DNA of 64,000 nucleotides, taken from positions 1,922,001 to 1,986,000 of the forward strand of contig OY970244.1 in NCBI GenBank assembly GCA_963715485.1, given 5' to 3'. The notes beneath the pieces are model-generated. The model was not told the origin of the DNA. It did no database searches and saw nothing but the letters and a program-made list of their open reading frames with translations. This stretch comes from SG8-30 sp963715485. GTDB taxonomy: Bacteria; Pseudomonadota; Gammaproteobacteria; Steroidobacterales; Steroidobacteraceae. Positions 17,520 through 25,370 of this stretch are shown in pieces. The position numbers were made by a program, and so were the translations under genes. Each line of letters opens with the position of its first letter. The first letter of the stretch is position 1.

Positions 17520-18266
17520 ATGCGCGTTCCGGGCCTGTTACTAGTATTCGTGCTTCTGGCCTCATGTGGTGGGGGGTCCAATGATGGTGGCGGCGGGATA
17601 GTGCCTGGCAACCAGGCGCTTGGCGGTCTCTGGGTTGGCAGCCTTGTGATCGCCGGAGTCCCGGGTTCACAGGATTTCGTCGGGATCAGCACGGACGACG
17701 GTCGATTCCGCTTCATTTCCGTGGATACCGGCGGGCAGTTTGCAGGCTTGGTCCAGGCTCAGGGTAGTAGCGTGACCGGTACGGGTGACGGCTTTGCACC
17801 GGTCGGCACCACCTGGAAGGACGGCACTACGGTAACCACAGTCACCATGACGGGTACCGTGCGGCAGCGCGAATCCTTTATCGGTAGTTGGACCGCGGGC
17901 ACCGGGGAATCTGGAACATTCGATTTGGCTTACGACTCAGATTACGAAAAGGATTCGTCGCTGAACCTGCTGGCCGGCGTGTGGTCCGTGTACGACGACA
18001 ACCTGAATCCCATCGCAACTTTTACGATTGAGGCTAATGGCCAGTTCTCTGCCCAGAACGTCAATGGCTGTAGTTCGCTTGGCGAGATTTCGATCATCGA
18101 CTCGAAGTCGAATGTCTACGACATCGTCAGCACAATATCGAACTGCGGAATTGCGGGCGACTACGCCGGGCTAGGGGTGCTTGGGAGCATCGTGAAGTCG
18201 AACGATGCATTTGTATTCAGCGTCAATAATGACTTGCGCGCGCTGCTGCTCGGGCTCGAGCGCTAG
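17520..18266 (+). CDS. Predicted lipoprotein, function unknown
   Basis: A 248-residue protein starting at ATG 17520. The signal peptide ends in LLASC, followed by a Gly/Ser/Asn linker (GGGSNDGGGG) typical of outer-membrane lipoproteins. The body is rich in beta-strand pattern and in Gly, Thr and Val (VTGTGDGF, TTVTTVTMTGTV). Its frame is open upstream to 17382, but that part has no signal peptide. No catalytic motif was seen. Confidence 0.75.
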   Translation: MRVPGLLLVFVLLASCGGGSNDGGGGIVPGNQALGGLWVGSLVIAGVPGSQDFVGISTDDGRFRFISVDTGGQFAGLVQAQGSSVTGTGDGFAPVGTTWKDGTTVTTVTMTGTVRQRESFIGSWTAGTGESGTFDLAYDSDYEKDSSLNLLAGVWSVYDDNLNPIATFTIEANGQFSAQNVNGCSSLGEISIIDSKSNVYDIVSTISNCGIAGDYAGLGVLGSIVKSNDAFVFSVNNDLRALLLGLER

Positions 18267-18345
18267 TGCAGACACGGTAACCATCATACCCCCGCCTCGT
18301 GCCTGGGTTTCTGCCGGGCCAGCAAGGGTTGGAATGGCGTGTACG

Positions 18346-18879
18346 TCAGCGCGCGCGTGTCGAGGATGCCTGGCTCGCCAGGAACTCTTGCCAGCGCGTC
18401 GCGGCTGCATGGTCGAATGGGCGCGTTTCGATGCATCTGTCGATGAACGCAGAGAAACGGCTGCTGAACGGCGTTGGTCTTGCGCGCCACCAGGCCTGGA
18501 CTCCAGGCATGGAAGTCCACCATGCGACGGTCGCTGCCCACCGGTCCCATACGTGCGGCGGAAGCGCGCCTCTTTCAGCTTCCTCGTACATGAATTCAAA
18601 GGTTCCAAACATCTCGTACCAGATCCAGGTGAACTGGATCCGCTCTTCGGGGGTTAGCTGGCCCGCATCGGCCACGCCGCGGTTGAACAGGCTCGACACG
18701 GTAGGATTCGCGCTCAGGCGCGACTGCACAGCTGCAAGTCGATCGAGGGCCCTGCCATAGTTCTGGGAGCGCAGTGACTGGGTATGTCGCCGCACTTGCG
18801 AGGCAAGGCTCGCAATAGCGACAACGACGGCGACGACAGGGATGTAGGTGCCGAGCCCCTCCAGAATGTTTGGATTCAT
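18346..18879 (-). CDS. Membrane-anchored protein, function unknown
   Basis: A 177-residue protein with one N-terminal membrane segment (TYIPVVAVVVAIASLASQV) followed by a helical, Trp-rich cytoplasmic body (FTWIWYEMFGTFEFMYEEA). This architecture is frequent among uncharacterised proteobacterial proteins. ATG 18879 (MNPNILEGLG) gives the expected short N-terminus. Confidence 0.7.
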   Translation of the reverse strand: MNPNILEGLGTYIPVVAVVVAIASLASQVRRHTQSLRSQNYGRALDRLAAVQSRLSANPTVSSLFNRGVADAGQLTPEERIQFTWIWYEMFGTFEFMYEEAERGALPPHVWDRWAATVAWWTSMPGVQAWWRARPTPFSSRFSAFIDRCIETRPFDHAAATRWQEFLASQASSTRAR

Positions 18880-18993
18880 GGTTGTATCCTGCAAGCCAAT
18901 AACGCCATATATCACCGGCTGCCAGATTGAGTCATCTGCGGGGCCAACGCCCTGTGTCGCTCCGGCGAGTCGCTGGGGCAATGAGTAAGTTCT

Positions 18994-19050
18994 ATAAATC
19001 TAGTATAATTAAATAGTTATACTATTTATCGATGTAATTTCTAGATTTAT
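18994..19050. promoter_or_regulatory. Nested AT-rich inverted repeats
   Basis: A perfect 10-base inverted repeat ATAAATCTAG (18994-19003) / CTAGATTTAT (19041-19050) encloses a second perfect dyad AAATAGT-tat-ACTATTT (19011-19027) and a TATAAT (19004-19009). The surroundings are GC-rich. The element lies between divergent genes starting at 18879 (minus) and 19237 (plus). An operator, promoter or protein-binding role is inferred. Confidence 0.5.
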
Positions 19051-19236
19051 GCTCTCCTGACGGAGCGCTGCGCAACAACCGACAGTGGAATGCCGATGAT
19101 CAGCAAGGTGTTGCCACGGGCGGCAGCAATAAGGTTTACACGACAATCCATCGCTGCGTAGACTGGCGTTGAAATTAACCTGACCTGAAGAACAAGCGAT
19201 AAGTGCTTGTATTGGCGTAGTACTGCGGGAGGGAGT

Positions 19237-20532
19237 ATGTACCTCCGCTCGTTCCGCCTGACCAGGGCGCCGTTTGAGCCATGTTCAGACCCCGTGCAGG
19301 TCTACGTCGGCGCGCCGTATCGCGGCGCGCTCGGCACCGTCAAGCAAGTATTGAGCGAGCATGACACGCTGGTTTTGTTGGTCGCGCCGGGTGGTTATGG
19401 CAAGACGGCGCTGATTGACCGGCTGCTGGCCGATCTCGACCAGGACTTGCTCTGGTCGCGGGTGCGCGACTGCGGCAGGGATCCGGTCGAGTTTCTGCGG
19501 GCGGTGGTCCTCGGATTTGGTTTCGAGGAATGCCCCGCGAGCCACCATCAAATACGCCACATCCTGGAAGTGTTCCTGACGCATCAATGGCGCGGGCAGG
19601 TTCCGGCATTGATAGTCGAGGATGCACAGGACCTGGAGCTGTCAGTGCTCGAGGAGTTGCGTTGGCTGGCGGCGCTCAAGGTCGACGACCATGCGGCGCT
19701 GAACGTCGTGTTGTCGGGCAGGTCGGAACTGGACGATGTCTTGGCGTCGCCAATACTAGAGCCACTTGCCGCTCGGCGGTTGCAGCGCGTGGAAATACAG
19801 GCTCTGGGCGAGTCGGAAACTCATGCCTACATTCGTCACCGGCTGGCGAGTGTTGGGGCGCCCGAGTCCGACAAGGTTTTCGATGAGCCTGCGGTTTCGC
19901 TGATTTATCGCTACACGGGTGGCGTACCCGGTCGGGTCAACTCACTGTGTGAAGCCGTCATGATCGATGCCGCGGCTGCCGGGCAGTCGACGGTTACGAC
20001 CGCCGAGGTGATCGAAACCTTGGTCAAATTGCATTGCGTCGTGGATTCTGGTGTCGCGGGTAAGGATGACGCTGATGGGCAGATTGACGAGGCAAACAAG
20101 CACAATGAACTGGGACGACTGGTCGTCATGCGGGACGCTGAGCCAGTGTGCGAGTACGTCATTCAAAGGGAACGAGTGCTGATTGGCCGGCGAGAGGACA
20201 ACGACCTCCAGTTGAATAGCCATGGCGTGAGTCGCTACCACGCGCTCATGCTGCTGGATCCTGAAGGCTGGCTGTTGATCGATCTGCACAGTCTCAATGG
20301 GACTTACGTCAATTCCAGGCGGGCGCATCAGCACCGGCTGCTAAATGGCGACACCATCCGGATCGCAGACCTTCAGATCCGTTGTTTTCACGAGCAGACG
20401 CCGGGCTTGCCGCAGGGCAGCTATGACGGAGGTGAGACGCTGATCGTCGATGCCGCAACGACGCGCTCTGCAGCCCAGTCCCAATCCGACTCGTCAGGTC
20501 GAGCGCGACCTCGTCTGGTCAAGTCGAGCTAG
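19237..20532 (+). CDS. ExeA-like AAA ATPase fused to FHA domain
   Basis: A 431-residue protein. The N-terminal ~270 residues are an ExeA/AAA_22-type ATPase: opening MYLRSFRLTRAPFEPCSDP, Walker A APGGYGKT at 50-57, Walker B ALIVED at 124-129 and LNVVLSGRSEL after it. The C-terminal ~95 residues form an FHA domain (RVLIGRREDNDLQLN, SRYHA, SLNGTYVN). ExeA-like ATPases help assemble type II secretion and related envelope machines. The FHA fusion suggests phosphothreonine control. ATG 19237 is preceded by GGGAGG. Confidence 0.88.
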   Translation: MYLRSFRLTRAPFEPCSDPVQVYVGAPYRGALGTVKQVLSEHDTLVLLVAPGGYGKTALIDRLLADLDQDLLWSRVRDCGRDPVEFLRAVVLGFGFEECPASHHQIRHILEVFLTHQWRGQVPALIVEDAQDLELSVLEELRWLAALKVDDHAALNVVLSGRSELDDVLASPILEPLAARRLQRVEIQALGESETHAYIRHRLASVGAPESDKVFDEPAVSLIYRYTGGVPGRVNSLCEAVMIDAAAAGQSTVTTAEVIETLVKLHCVVDSGVAGKDDADGQIDEANKHNELGRLVVMRDAEPVCEYVIQRERVLIGRREDNDLQLNSHGVSRYHALMLLDPEGWLLIDLHSLNGTYVNSRRAHQHRLLNGDTIRIADLQIRCFHEQTPGLPQGSYDGGETLIVDAATTRSAAQSQSDSSGRARPRLVKSS

Positions 20533-20837
20533 CTACCGCCACGCACTTGCCATTCTGTTGTCGCTGTTCACGCCACGACAGGCGAGCAGGTAGACAAATG
20601 CGCTTCATCCTCGATTTAGCCGACCGCTGTCACCACTGGATGTCCTTTCGGAATGCGATCACAGGAGATCCTGCCAGCGGCTATGGACTTGCGCCCGGCA
20701 ATGTGGTGCGTCTGCCGGTGGCGTAACATGTTGGCTGCCTTGACCGGACGAGGGGGTGCGGGCATGAGCCTTCGATCACCGCGACGGCCACCGCCGGGTT
20801 CCTGTATCCGGCATCATTGTGTATCGAGATTGCGGCA
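20533..20837. other. Intergenic region before DMT exporter
   Basis: About 305 bases with no recognised gene. A 42-codon frame (20598-20726) is open but lacks a ribosome site or recognisable product. No terminator hairpin or tRNA was found. Confidence 0.4.
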
Positions 20838-21698
20838 GTGAGTGGTCGAGTCAAGCTGTTGGGCCTGACAGCGCTTGCCATGACTGCGTTTGCGGCCAAT
20901 TCGATTCTCTGCCGACTGGCTCTCAAGGAAACGCAGATCGATCCGGCGAGCTTCACGCTGATCCGGCTGGTCTCGGGTGCGTTGGTGCTATGGATCGTCG
21001 TGCGGATACGAACCGGTGGGAGCGATGCAGCGGGCAACTGGCGATCCGCGCTCAGCCTGTTCGCCTATGCCGGCGCCTTTTCCTACGCCTATGTATCCCT
21101 GGATGCGGGGACCGGCGCCCTGCTGCTGTTTGGCGCGGTACAGGCAACGATGATCCTGGTCGGCCTGGCGCGAGGTGAGCGGCTGACCCGCCTGCAGGCC
21201 CTTGGCCTGGTCCTGGCCATGGGTGGCCTGTTGTTACTGCTCCTGCCAGGCGTGACGGCGCCATCCTGGACAGGCGCGGTCTTGATGACAGCTGCGGGCA
21301 TTGCCTGGGGTATCTATTCGCTGCTGGGACGAGGCAGCAGCCGACCCACTGCGACGACCGCCGGCAACTTCCTCCGGGCAACGGTGCTGGCTGTCGTGCT
21401 GAGTGTCCTGGCGCTACGCTGGCTGGCCTGGGATAGCTGGGGCGCCGCTTACGCGGTGCTGTCGGGAGCCCTTGCGTCCGGGCTGGGTTACGCCATCTGG
21501 TACACGGTGCTCCCCATGCTGCGCGCAACCCAGGCAGCCACCGTACAGCTGAGCGTACCGGTGATAGCCGCGGCCGGCGGTATCCTGCTGCTGGGTGAAA
21601 GCCTGACCATCAGGCTGGTGCTGTGTTCGGTCGCGATCCTCGGTGGAATCGGGCTGGTACTTCACGCTCGCGGGCAGGCCCCGGTTGCCGGCCGCTGA
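20838..21698 (+). CDS. EamA/DMT-family transporter
   Basis: A ten-helix drug/metabolite exporter of the EamA type, built from two five-helix halves. The typical C-terminal half includes LSVPVIAAAGGILLLGESLTIRLV. GTG 20838 (MSGRVKLLGL) was selected as start, giving 286 residues. TTG 20817 and ATG 20880 are alternatives. Substrate unknown. A TIGR01777 epimerase gene follows 52 bases later on the same strand. Confidence 0.88.
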   Translation: MSGRVKLLGLTALAMTAFAANSILCRLALKETQIDPASFTLIRLVSGALVLWIVVRIRTGGSDAAGNWRSALSLFAYAGAFSYAYVSLDAGTGALLLFGAVQATMILVGLARGERLTRLQALGLVLAMGGLLLLLLPGVTAPSWTGAVLMTAAGIAWGIYSLLGRGSSRPTATTAGNFLRATVLAVVLSVLALRWLAWDSWGAAYAVLSGALASGLGYAIWYTVLPMLRATQAATVQLSVPVIAAAGGILLLGESLTIRLVLCSVAILGGIGLVLHARGQAPVAGR

Positions 21699-21750
21699 TG
21701 GATGCAGTGGGTACCAGGCTTGCTTACTTGAACCAGCCAGAGAGTGTTGC

Positions 21751-22638
21751 ATGCGCATATTGATTACGGGCGGTACCGGATTCATCGGGCGGGCTTTGAG
21801 TCCCCGGCTGGCAGCGGCCGGACATGAAGTTGTGCTGCTGTCCCGCCAGCAACAGCCGCAGCTACCGGCTGGTGTCACCTCGCTCGCGACGAACCTGGGG
21901 GAGCTCTCGGCCGACGGTTTCCAGGCGGTCGTCAACCTCGCCGGGGCGCCGATAGGCGATGCGCGCTGGACAAGATCACGCAAGCGGCTCCTGATCGATT
22001 CCCGCGTAGATACGACCGCCGGGCTGATTGACTGGATGGCTCGCGCTGATACGCCGCCCGGAGCATTGATCTCGTCCTCGGCGGTTGGCTTTTACGGCGA
22101 GCAGGGTGACCGGACAGTGACCGAGAACACGTCGCCAACACCTGGCTTCACGCGTGACCTGTGTGCAGCCTGGGAAGGCGAGGCGCTCAGGGCGGAATCA
22201 CTGGGCGTCCGAGTCTGCCTGGTGCGTACCGGCGTGGTGCTGGACCGGGAGGGCGGTGCGCTGGCCAAGATGCTGCCGGCGTTCAGACTTGGCCTGGGCG
22301 GCCGACTCGGGTCGGGAAAGCACTATTTCCCCTGGATCCACCGCGAAGATATCGTGTCGATCTACCTCTGGATGCTGCAGAGCCACGCAGCGAGCGGCGC
22401 CTACAACGCGAGCGCCCCACATCCGGTCACCAACGACGAGTTCACTCGCGCACTGGGCCGGGCTCTGCGGCGTCCCACCATCTTTCCCGTGCCCGAGTTG
22501 GTCCTGCGAACACTATTTGGCGAGATGTCGGAAATCCTGCTGGCCAGCAGCAGGATGGTGCCAGGACGGTTGCTCGACCAGGGCTTCAGGTTCCTGTTAC
22601 CCGATCTCGATGCCGCGCTGGCGGCAATCTTCAGCTAG
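21751..22638 (+). CDS. TIGR01777 family NAD(P)-binding epimerase-like protein (YfcH type)
   Basis: A 295-residue extended-SDR protein. The Rossmann glycine motif GGTGFIG is at residues 7-13. Family blocks include VNLAGAPIGDARWTRSRKR, SSAVGFYGEQGD and KHYFPWIHREDIV. The C-terminal segment NASAPHPVTNDEFTRALGRALRRP is diagnostic of TIGR01777. The physiological substrate of this family is not settled. ATG 21751 begins directly at the Rossmann strand. Confidence 0.92.
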   Translation: MRILITGGTGFIGRALSPRLAAAGHEVVLLSRQQQPQLPAGVTSLATNLGELSADGFQAVVNLAGAPIGDARWTRSRKRLLIDSRVDTTAGLIDWMARADTPPGALISSSAVGFYGEQGDRTVTENTSPTPGFTRDLCAAWEGEALRAESLGVRVCLVRTGVVLDREGGALAKMLPAFRLGLGGRLGSGKHYFPWIHREDIVSIYLWMLQSHAASGAYNASAPHPVTNDEFTRALGRALRRPTIFPVPELVLRTLFGEMSEILLASSRMVPGRLLDQGFRFLLPDLDAALAAIFS

Positions 22639-22672
22639 CCGATCTCACTGGTCTTGCTGCTGGCAGAGCGAC

Positions 22673-23347
22673 TTAGAGGCCGACAAATGGCTTGTCCTGG
22701 GTTGACGCCACGAATCCGTCAAATACTTCATTGACCTTGGGCCAGCTCTTCAACGCTTTCACATTGCCATACCAGCGTGTGACGTTCGGGAATGCTGTTG
22801 TGTCGGCATGGATCAGCTCGAGCAGCGAGAGCAGGGATGCCCCGAAGTAGTCAGCAATGGTTGGAGCGTCACCACACAGAAATTGCTTCGACGTCCCGAG
22901 GGTCCACGTATCCAGCACCGTCAACCACTTGTTGGTCTTGTCGCGCGCCCAGTCGAGGGTCCCTTTCTGGACTTCGTCGCCAGGTCGGCGGTGATGCGGG
23001 AACAGCTGCGGATAGACGAGCCCATAACCGAGATCCTTGTACAGATCGCTGTTGAACCAGTCCATCGTCTCGTTCACACGTGAACGCTGTTTGAGATCGG
23101 CAGGATAGGCGGGGGACCCAGCACGGTCTGCCATGTAGCGCAGGATGGTCGCGCTCTCGGTCAGTCGAAAATCGCCGTCCTCGAGGACCGGTACCAGACA
23201 GTTCGGGTTGACGGCCGCATAGGCGGCCTTCAGGTGTTCGCCGGTGAGCAGGTCGACCAGTTGATAGTCGAGCTCGATCCCCATTTCGGCCGCGCCGAGC
23301 ATGACAGCTCTGCAGGTAGTGGATGCAGGGTGGTAGTAGAGTTTCAT
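22673..23347 (-). CDS. Glutathione S-transferase family protein
   Basis: A 224-residue two-domain GST. The thioredoxin-fold N-terminus is MKLYYHPASTTCRAVMLGA with the cis-Pro block CLVPVLEDGDFRLTESATILRYMAD. It is followed by an all-helical C-terminal domain containing APTIADYFGASLLSLLEL. ATG 23347 was chosen because the upstream frame is Pro/Cys-rich without homology. PsiE is encoded 43 bases upstream on the same strand. Confidence 0.92.
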   Translation of the reverse strand: MKLYYHPASTTCRAVMLGAAEMGIELDYQLVDLLTGEHLKAAYAAVNPNCLVPVLEDGDFRLTESATILRYMADRAGSPAYPADLKQRSRVNETMDWFNSDLYKDLGYGLVYPQLFPHHRRPGDEVQKGTLDWARDKTNKWLTVLDTWTLGTSKQFLCGDAPTIADYFGASLLSLLELIHADTTAFPNVTRWYGNVKALKSWPKVNEVFDGFVASTQDKPFVGL

Positions 23348-23390
23348 TGCGCCTTCTCTTCTGTGGATCGCGTGGATTGAGGCCGGGATG

Positions 23391-23849
23391 CTAGCGTGGC
23401 AGGTCGGTGTGCTTGGTGGCTCCGGCATCCGAAGAGGAAAACTTGTAGGCCCCCCACCGCAGCAGCAGGGCGGCCACCGCAAGGGCAAGGACCGAAAGCG
23501 TCGCGACCACGACCCGTGACTCAGTCAGGTCTTCGAAGCTGACCAGCGTCCGGGTGATGACCGTGATGGCGATGTACAGCAGGAACTCGACCGGCAACTG
23601 TTCGGTGTGGAAGTAGATGCCTACCATGGCGCCGAGCTCGATATAGATGAACAGCAGCAGGATGTCGTGCAGGCTCGCATGGCCGGCCGCGATCAGGTCG
23701 ATGTAAAAAGTTACCGCGGACCAGAAGATCGTGGCGCCGATAACAAACAAGCCGAGCAGGTGAAAAAACCGAACCAGCCGGCCGCCCATCCTTTCGATGA
23801 AGTCCTCGGTCCGCTCACCGGCGGCCTTGAGTCTTCTGGTTACGCTCAC
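23391..23849 (-). CDS. PsiE-family membrane protein
   Basis: A 152-residue inner-membrane protein with four hydrophobic segments and the PsiE pattern around IYIELGAMVGIYFHTEQLPVEFLLYIAITVITR. In E. coli PsiE is phosphate-starvation inducible with unclear function. The start is GTG 23849. It may be cotranscribed with the downstream GST gene. Confidence 0.85.
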   Translation of the reverse strand: MSVTRRLKAAGERTEDFIERMGGRLVRFFHLLGLFVIGATIFWSAVTFYIDLIAAGHASLHDILLLFIYIELGAMVGIYFHTEQLPVEFLLYIAITVITRTLVSFEDLTESRVVVATLSVLALAVAALLLRWGAYKFSSSDAGATKHTDLPR

Positions 23850-24085
23850 GACGCATACCCCCTGGGTGTCGATGGCCTCAGCCTAGTCGAATTCTGGTTG
23901 CCCTGTCATCCGGGGCCCGCGGGCTGGAGTGTCCAGGAGACGGGTTCAGCGCTGGTTCAGGTCTCGGGGCATCAAATATCGTCTGACGACAGTTCTTCGG
24001 CAGACCGTTCGTGCGTCGTAGCCATCAGATGTGACGGAATGGCGCATTGATCGGATCGGGTACCAGGCGATATGAGGCAACAGAC

Positions 24086-24763
24086 ATGTTTACCCTCACG
24101 AGTCATGCCATCGGAAGACCGGTAATCGCGGCCCTCGCGGTGATGATCTTGTTCGGGGGCGCCGTCGCGCCAGCCTCCGCAGACGATCGCCATGGTCATG
24201 ACCGGCACGACGATCGACACGATGGGAACTACCGCCATGTCGTGGTGGTGCCGCCCGGTCACCGGGTCCGGTCGCTGCCGCCACGCTACTCGAGGGTCGT
24301 CGTCCATCACCGCAACTACTACTACCAGGGGGGTGTCTTTTATCGCCCCTACTACCAGAACTATGTCGTAGTCGGCGCGCCCATTGGAGCCCGCGTTGGC
24401 TGGCTGCCGCCGGGCTACGTCTCGTTTGGCCTCGGCGGCCACAACTACTCGTACTTCAATGCAACGTTCTATCTTTACGACCCACCGAGGCGGGAATACG
24501 TGGTCGTCGAAAAGCCTCCGGGGGCCGACGAGGCGCTTGCGGGCGCTCCCGGCCTGCAGGACGCAGTCGCAGAGCTGTATGTGTATCCGGCAAGGGGACA
24601 GTCCGAGGACCAGACGAGGCGCGATCGCTACGAGTGCCACCTGTGGTCGGTTGACCAGACGCAATTCGATCCGTCGATGGGCTACACCGATGCCGCACAG
24701 AGCGGCGAGTATCGTCGCGCCACGACAGCCTGCCTGGAAGGACGCGGCTATACGGTCAGGTGA
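24086..24763 (+). CDS. Exported His/Tyr-rich protein (DUF6515-like)
   Basis: A 225-residue exported protein. The signal peptide ends near PASADD, then a His/Asp-rich segment (DDRHGHDRHDDRH) and Tyr/Val-rich repeats (NYYYQGGVFYRPYYQNYVVV) lead to GARVGWLPPGYVSF. The last ~55 residues carry a module also found in the next gene (YPARGQSEDQ...DRYECH...FDPS...GRGYTVR). It is probably envelope associated and may bind metal through the histidines. Function unknown. Confidence 0.8.
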   Translation: MFTLTSHAIGRPVIAALAVMILFGGAVAPASADDRHGHDRHDDRHDGNYRHVVVVPPGHRVRSLPPRYSRVVVHHRNYYYQGGVFYRPYYQNYVVVGAPIGARVGWLPPGYVSFGLGGHNYSYFNATFYLYDPPRREYVVVEKPPGADEALAGAPGLQDAVAELYVYPARGQSEDQTRRDRYECHLWSVDQTQFDPSMGYTDAAQSGEYRRATTACLEGRGYTVR

Positions 24764-24786
24764 CGGGAATTCTCTGAGGACGTGTC

Positions 24787-25356
24787 ATGAGGAGACTCGA
24801 GATCAATGCGGGGCGCCAGCCGGTTGCACTGGTGATGGCTGGACTGATTGGGATCGCGACGAGCTGCCCGGAACCCGCCGCAGCCGAAGAGCGGCTGTTC
24901 ATCTACCCAGCTGCCGGTCAGTCGGAGTCGCAGCTCGCGGACGATCGCTATGCCTGCCATGAGCAGGCTCTGCAGGCGAGCGGCTTTGACCCGTCGCGTG
25001 CAGCGTACATGTCCCGGGCGATACCGACCGGTGTGGCCGTCAAGGTTCCGCCCAACGAGTCCGAGGGTGCGACCGGTAAGGGCATGATGACGGGTGCAGT
25101 CGCCGGCGCAGTCATCGGCGCCGCAGCAGGCGAGGATGCTGGCCAGGCTGCAGTGGCCGGCGCAGCGGTCGGAACGCTCATTGGCAACACGATCGAGCGC
25201 CAGGGCGCCCAGGCGGCAGAGGCACAGGCCCGGGCCGAGGGCGAGCGGACGCTGCAGGAAGCCGAGGCACAGGCCGCCAGGCTGGCCGACCAACGCGCAC
25301 GCTACAAGCTGGTCTTCTCCGGGTGCCTGGCGGCCCGGGGCTATACGGTCAGGTAG
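24787..25356 (+). CDS. Exported glycine-zipper protein
   Basis: A 189-residue exported protein. A signal peptide is followed by YPAAGQSESQLADDRYACH...FDPS, then a glycine zipper (GAVAGAVIGAAAGEDAGQAAVAGAAVGTLIG, residues ~100-135), a charged helix, and the ending CLAARGYTVR. The flanks match the C-terminal module of the preceding gene, with the zipper inserted in the middle. The two genes are 23 bases apart and presumably form an operon. The zipper suggests an outer-membrane or oligomeric membrane role. Confidence 0.82.
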   Translation: MRRLEINAGRQPVALVMAGLIGIATSCPEPAAAEERLFIYPAAGQSESQLADDRYACHEQALQASGFDPSRAAYMSRAIPTGVAVKVPPNESEGATGKGMMTGAVAGAVIGAAAGEDAGQAAVAGAAVGTLIGNTIERQGAQAAEAQARAEGERTLQEAEAQAARLADQRARYKLVFSGCLAARGYTVR

Positions 25357-25370
25357 GTTCTACGGGCACT

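Noticed and set aside
20598..20726. 42-codon frame before the DMT exporter
   Set aside because: No ribosome site, no hydrophobic or conserved pattern; kept only as a note on the intergenic region.
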